Positions 61,595-64,000 of a stretch of DNA of 64,000 bases are shown piece after piece. Source of the DNA: an uncultured Roseburia sp. (GTDB lineage Bacteria; Bacillota; Clostridia; Lachnospirales; Lachnospiraceae); assembly GCA_947644305.1 (NCBI GenBank), contig CANRYS010000005.1:97032-161031 (forward strand). Reading direction: 5' to 3'. The translations under genes and the position numbers were made by a program. The first letter of the stretch is position 1; each line of letters begins with the position of its first letter. A model generated the notes under the pieces. It worked only from the letters and a program-made list of their open reading frames with translations, did not search any database and was not told the origin of the DNA.

Positions 61595-62902
61595 ATGTGC
61601 ATGAAAATTAAACAATTTTTTTGTTTAGGATTACCGACTCTTTTTATTGTATTGCTTTATATTGCAAATTTTGGATATTTAGTAAAATTAATTGGTATTG
61701 CAATTATGTCAATAGTGTTTTTAATGGCAACTATAATTAGTGAAGTGTGTTTAGTGAAAAAGAAGCCCAAGAATAATGTAAGACGACCAAGAATGGAATG
61801 GTTTACTCTTTTTTGCCTAATACTATTTATGCTTTGCTTTTTTTCTACACTTTTTTTGGGGATATTAAATATTAAGAATAATTTAGTGTTTGAAATTTCA
61901 CAGATATTATTTTTGATATACATGATATTAGAAGTTTATATTACAATTAATGAAAAAATTATGGAGAATAAAAAGGTAGCAGATGTTAATTCTAATGATT
62001 CATGCAAACTAATACTATTGTTTTTGTCTGCTTTAGTTTTGTTTTGGTTTTTTAAGAGTGATATATTTCTTCCCTTGTACAGTGAACTAATCATTTTGGA
62101 GCGAAATGTAATAATAGCATTCTCCAACTTTCTTCTTCTAGCCTTTTGTGTCAATCTCATATGTGCTTTTTCATCTCAAACTAACAAAAAATTGTTAGCA
62201 ATGAAACTTTTTTTTGTATCTTTATTGTTTGTTTTTGTTTTAACAAATTCATTATATTTATGGTTTGATGAAGATGTAGCAAATGGAATTATAGTGATTT
62301 TAGCTGGTATAATAGGGGGGATGCTTACGCTGCTTGGAGTATTATGGACTATTCGGAGAGAAGATCAAATCCGAAAGGATGATGAAAAAGTTAAAAATAA
62401 GCCATATCTTGTCCTGATACAAGGTTCAAGTAATGTTAGCCTTCCCATAAAAAGTATCAGAGTGACAGACTTGAAGATAGAAGATGATATTTTATCATCT
62501 TTTATTATTGCGAGCGAATCTGACTCTTCTATTATCATAAATAATAGTGATATAAAGAGCCTTTTTTCATTTGATCGTTGTATAATAAAAAATTCAGAGA
62601 ATGCAATTTGTTTAGTTAGAGGAGTTGAAATAGATAATATTTTTATGGAATTAAAAAAACCTTTTTTACTTGATAAAAACGAAGAATTTAGCCTTTTTGG
62701 TAAAGATATATGGTTTAATGTCCAAAATGAGGATTTAACAGCGTCAATTATAGTAGCTGATACAAATGGAAATAACTATTCAGTAGGTTGTGAGTTAATA
62801 GTAAAAACACAAAGTATACAGAGAAAGGAGTCGAATCGGTTGATTGTTAGTGTTGGAACTGTCTATGTGATTAATGAAATTGGATTATCTTTTGATTATT
62901 GA
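61595..62902 (+). CDS. Eight-helix membrane protein with soluble C-terminal domain, unknown function
   Basis: A 435-residue protein I cannot assign to a named family. About eight membrane helices lie near 7-25, 28-52, 70-91, 98-117, 138-153, 170-193, 203-222 and 229-253. The last (IVILAGIIGGMLTLLGVLWTIRRED) has the glycine-rich pattern seen in many accessory membrane proteins that continue with a charged helix and NKPYL. Residues 265-435 are soluble and look beta-rich (ICLVRGVEIDNIFMEL, NSVGCELIVKT-type strands). AAAGGGGGC lies before the start, 16 bases after the STAND gene, so the two are co-transcribed. It could be a membrane-disrupting effector or its anchor. Confidence 0.75.
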   Translation: MCMKIKQFFCLGLPTLFIVLLYIANFGYLVKLIGIAIMSIVFLMATIISEVCLVKKKPKNNVRRPRMEWFTLFCLILFMLCFFSTLFLGILNIKNNLVFEISQILFLIYMILEVYITINEKIMENKKVADVNSNDSCKLILLFLSALVLFWFFKSDIFLPLYSELIILERNVIIAFSNFLLLAFCVNLICAFSSQTNKKLLAMKLFFVSLLFVFVLTNSLYLWFDEDVANGIIVILAGIIGGMLTLLGVLWTIRREDQIRKDDEKVKNKPYLVLIQGSSNVSLPIKSIRVTDLKIEDDILSSFIIASESDSSIIINNSDIKSLFSFDRCIIKNSENAICLVRGVEIDNIFMELKKPFLLDKNEEFSLFGKDIWFNVQNEDLTASIIVADTNGNNYSVGCELIVKTQSIQRKESNRLIVSVGTVYVINEIGLSFDY

Positions 62903-63114
62903 AATTAATAACATTACTTATCTGCCTTTTGAAGGTTAAAAGTTTATATAACAAATATGTGGGTAGTTATTATGAAACCATTTTACTATTTTTGAAAATT
63001 ATTGTGGATTTTGGCATTAGAATGAATTGATGGACGAAAGAAGATGACAAACTCTTCATTATTGTTTTGTTGCAGAAACACTGAATGCAGATTAATAGGA
63101 ATATTTGAAATTCG

Positions 63115-63180
63115 AGCAGGATCAATTAGCTTAAACGCATAATTCGTATGTGAGTTGCTAATCTAATCCTGCTTTTGTTT
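63115..63180 (+). terminator. Possible terminator of the cargo block
   Basis: AGCAGGAT (63115-63122) with ATTAGC (63125-63130) pairs with GCTAAT (63157-63162) and ATCCTGCT (63166-63173), followed by TTTGTTT. It lies about 210 bases after the membrane protein gene. The rest of 62903-63329 shows no gene. Confidence 0.5.
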
Positions 63181-63329
63181 AGAATTTACAAAAGTAAGTT
63201 GATTTAAGTTTTCAATAATCGCCTAGAAATGTATAACTTTAAAAGAGTGATTGCGTGAAAGCAGGATTCTAAATATAAAGGGGATTTGTTATTTTGGTAT
63301 CTCTATTGTAGGATTGATGTTAATGTATA

Positions 63330-63836
63330 GTGAGAGAAGGATACTGTACTACGAACAATAGCGATAAAAAAATAAGTTTTTTTGTCCCATGCTTGACAGA
63401 TGCAGGGTTTCATAACTGGTGGGGAGGCCTGCCTATGTCGGTGTACTCTTTTCTGAAAGAGTATGATTTTGGTGCAAAAACGATTATTTCTTTTGTAACC
63501 CATGGTGGAAGTGGTTTTTTGGAGACATTGGATAAGATTTCGGAACTGCGACCCGGTGCTCATGTCAGCGTCAATACGCTTTCCCTGTCCAGAAACGATG
63601 TGGCAGACGGGAAAGAAGAAGTCAGAGAGTTTGGGATTGAGGCACATGAGGAATATGAAATCAGTCCGGAATTGGAGGATTACTTTTTGTATGAGCAGTT
63701 TGGGGAACAGATTGAAAACGATACAGCGGGAATGTTTCTGCCGGAGGGCGGCTATGTCTATCTGGAGGAAGGGCAGAGCATGGAAGAAATCCTGCAGGAT
63801 GAGGAAACGGAAAACATGACGTTGGGAGGAATGTAA
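63330..63836 (+). pseudogene. Chimeric ORF: truncated flavodoxin joined in frame to a duplicated ArdA C-terminus
   Basis: The 168-codon frame has three parts. Residues 1-25 match nothing I know. Residues about 26-103 are the C-terminal half of a long-chain flavodoxin (GFHNWWGGLPMSVYSFLKEYDFGAKTIISFVTHGGSGF, with the WW loop and the THGGSG flavin-site strand); its N-terminal FMN phosphate loop is missing. From residue 104 on it is the ArdA segment AHEEYEISPELEDYFLYEQFG...EETENMTLGGM. The junction is at 63640. The GTG start has no clear ribosome binding site. It cannot be a working flavodoxin, and is probably a recombination scar. Confidence 0.8.
63640..63826 (+). repeat. 187-bp direct repeat, copy 2 (ardA fragment)
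   Basis: Repeats 55268-55454 with one substitution. Past 63826 the sequence leaves the match and ends in TAA at 63834-63836, unlike the long ardA. This copy lies at the right end of the cargo block. Confidence 0.9.
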
Positions 63837-63886
63837 AGGCATCGTTCTTCCCAAACAAAAAACTTTGGAAAGGGGGAATGTGAAAT

Positions 63887-63943
63887 ATGATTGTGCATGA
63901 TCAAAAACTCTATTCTATCAGAGATCAGGAGGTTAACGCATGA
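63887..63943 (+). CDS. 18-residue ORF upstream of the DUF4314-like gene
   Basis: Reads MIVHDQKLYSIRDQEVNA and stops in an ATGA overlap with the next start. AAAGGGGGAA lies at 63869-63878. It could be a translation-coupling leader peptide for the next gene; nothing else identifies it. Confidence 0.35.
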   Translation: MIVHDQKLYSIRDQEVNA

Positions 63944-64000
63944 ACGAATATGAAAGACTGTCCCGGCAGGCAGAGCGGTATAAAAAGCAGTATCCGCCGG
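63940..64000 (+). CDS. Start of a DUF4314-like protein (cut by window edge)
   Basis: The visible residues are MNEYERLSRQAERYKKQYPP. The end recalls the KxQYPPGT start of DUF4314 proteins, small beta-barrel-like proteins found in conjugative elements of Firmicutes. CAGGAGG lies 8 bases before the ATG. Only 20 codons are seen, so the family name is tentative. It indicates that the conjugative-element backbone continues to the right. Confidence 0.55.
   Translation, partial: MNEYERLSRQAERYKKQYPP

Noticed and set aside
1..64000. tRNA, rRNA, transposase and integrase genes
   Set aside because: I scanned intergenic regions and protein frames and saw no sequence supporting any of them.

Overview
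The window looks like chromosome of a motile, spore-forming, xylan-using Lachnospiraceae-type Firmicute (Roseburia/Agathobacter-like). The reasons are a sporulation sigma factor (SigG), CodY, a Bacillus/Clostridium-type single fla/che operon with FliY, CheD and FlbD/SwrD, and a glucuronoxylan locus. The assignment rests on gene content and order, not on a database search.

Region 1 (1-8.3 kb) is a sugar-use locus. It holds the end of an ABC solute-binding protein, a GH3 beta-xylosidase/glucosidase, a GH67 alpha-glucuronidase, mannonate dehydratase (UxuA) and fructuronate reductase (UxuB). Together they would take up xylo-oligosaccharides, remove (methyl)glucuronic acid and xylose, and send glucuronate through fructuronate and mannonate to 2-keto-3-deoxygluconate. 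A two-way terminator separates this locus from the convergent sigG.

Region 2 (8.3-15.8 kb) is housekeeping: sigG (minus strand), a YlmC/YmxH PRC-barrel protein, nrdR, comM-like, dprA, topA and codY.

Region 3 (15.9-50.0 kb) is one long run of flagellar and chemotaxis genes on the plus strand, nearly in Bacillus subtilis order: flgB flgC fliE fliF fliG fliH fliI fliJ motE-like fliK flgD (TIGR02530) flgE flbD motA motB fliL fliM fliY cheY fliO fliP fliQ fliR flhB flhA flhF flhG, a PilZ/YcgR protein, cheB cheA cheW cheD, a membrane protein, sigD, a FapA-like DUF342 protein, a small unknown protein, a SwrB-like protein and an MltG-like truncated protein. Two internal promoters with extended -10 boxes (before flbD and before fliM) and one internal terminator divide it. 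rpsB and tsf follow, with their own promoter.

Region 4 (52.1-64.0 kb) is accessory DNA inserted directly after tsf. It starts with two terminators, a cluster of six copies of the decamer AAGTTGGTCA and a 215-bp element with 27-28-bp terminal inverted repeats that resembles a MITE. Genes typical of integrative conjugative elements follow: an AbrB-like protein, a double ribbon-helix-helix-like protein, a DUF6075-like protein and a 604-residue ArdA-like antirestriction protein. From about 56.2 to 63.6 kb lies a visibly AT-rich cargo block: an XRE regulator, an AbiEii-like nucleotidyltransferase, a PHP-domain phosphoesterase, a STAND-type NTPase with a TPR-like C-terminal half, and an eight-helix membrane protein. 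I regard this block as the best candidate for an undescribed defence system. It ends in a truncated flavodoxin gene fused in frame to a 187-bp duplicate of the ardA gene. After that the conjugative-element backbone resumes, with an 18-codon ORF and the start of a DUF4314-like gene at the window edge.

I saw no tRNA, rRNA, CRISPR array, transposase or integrase in the window.
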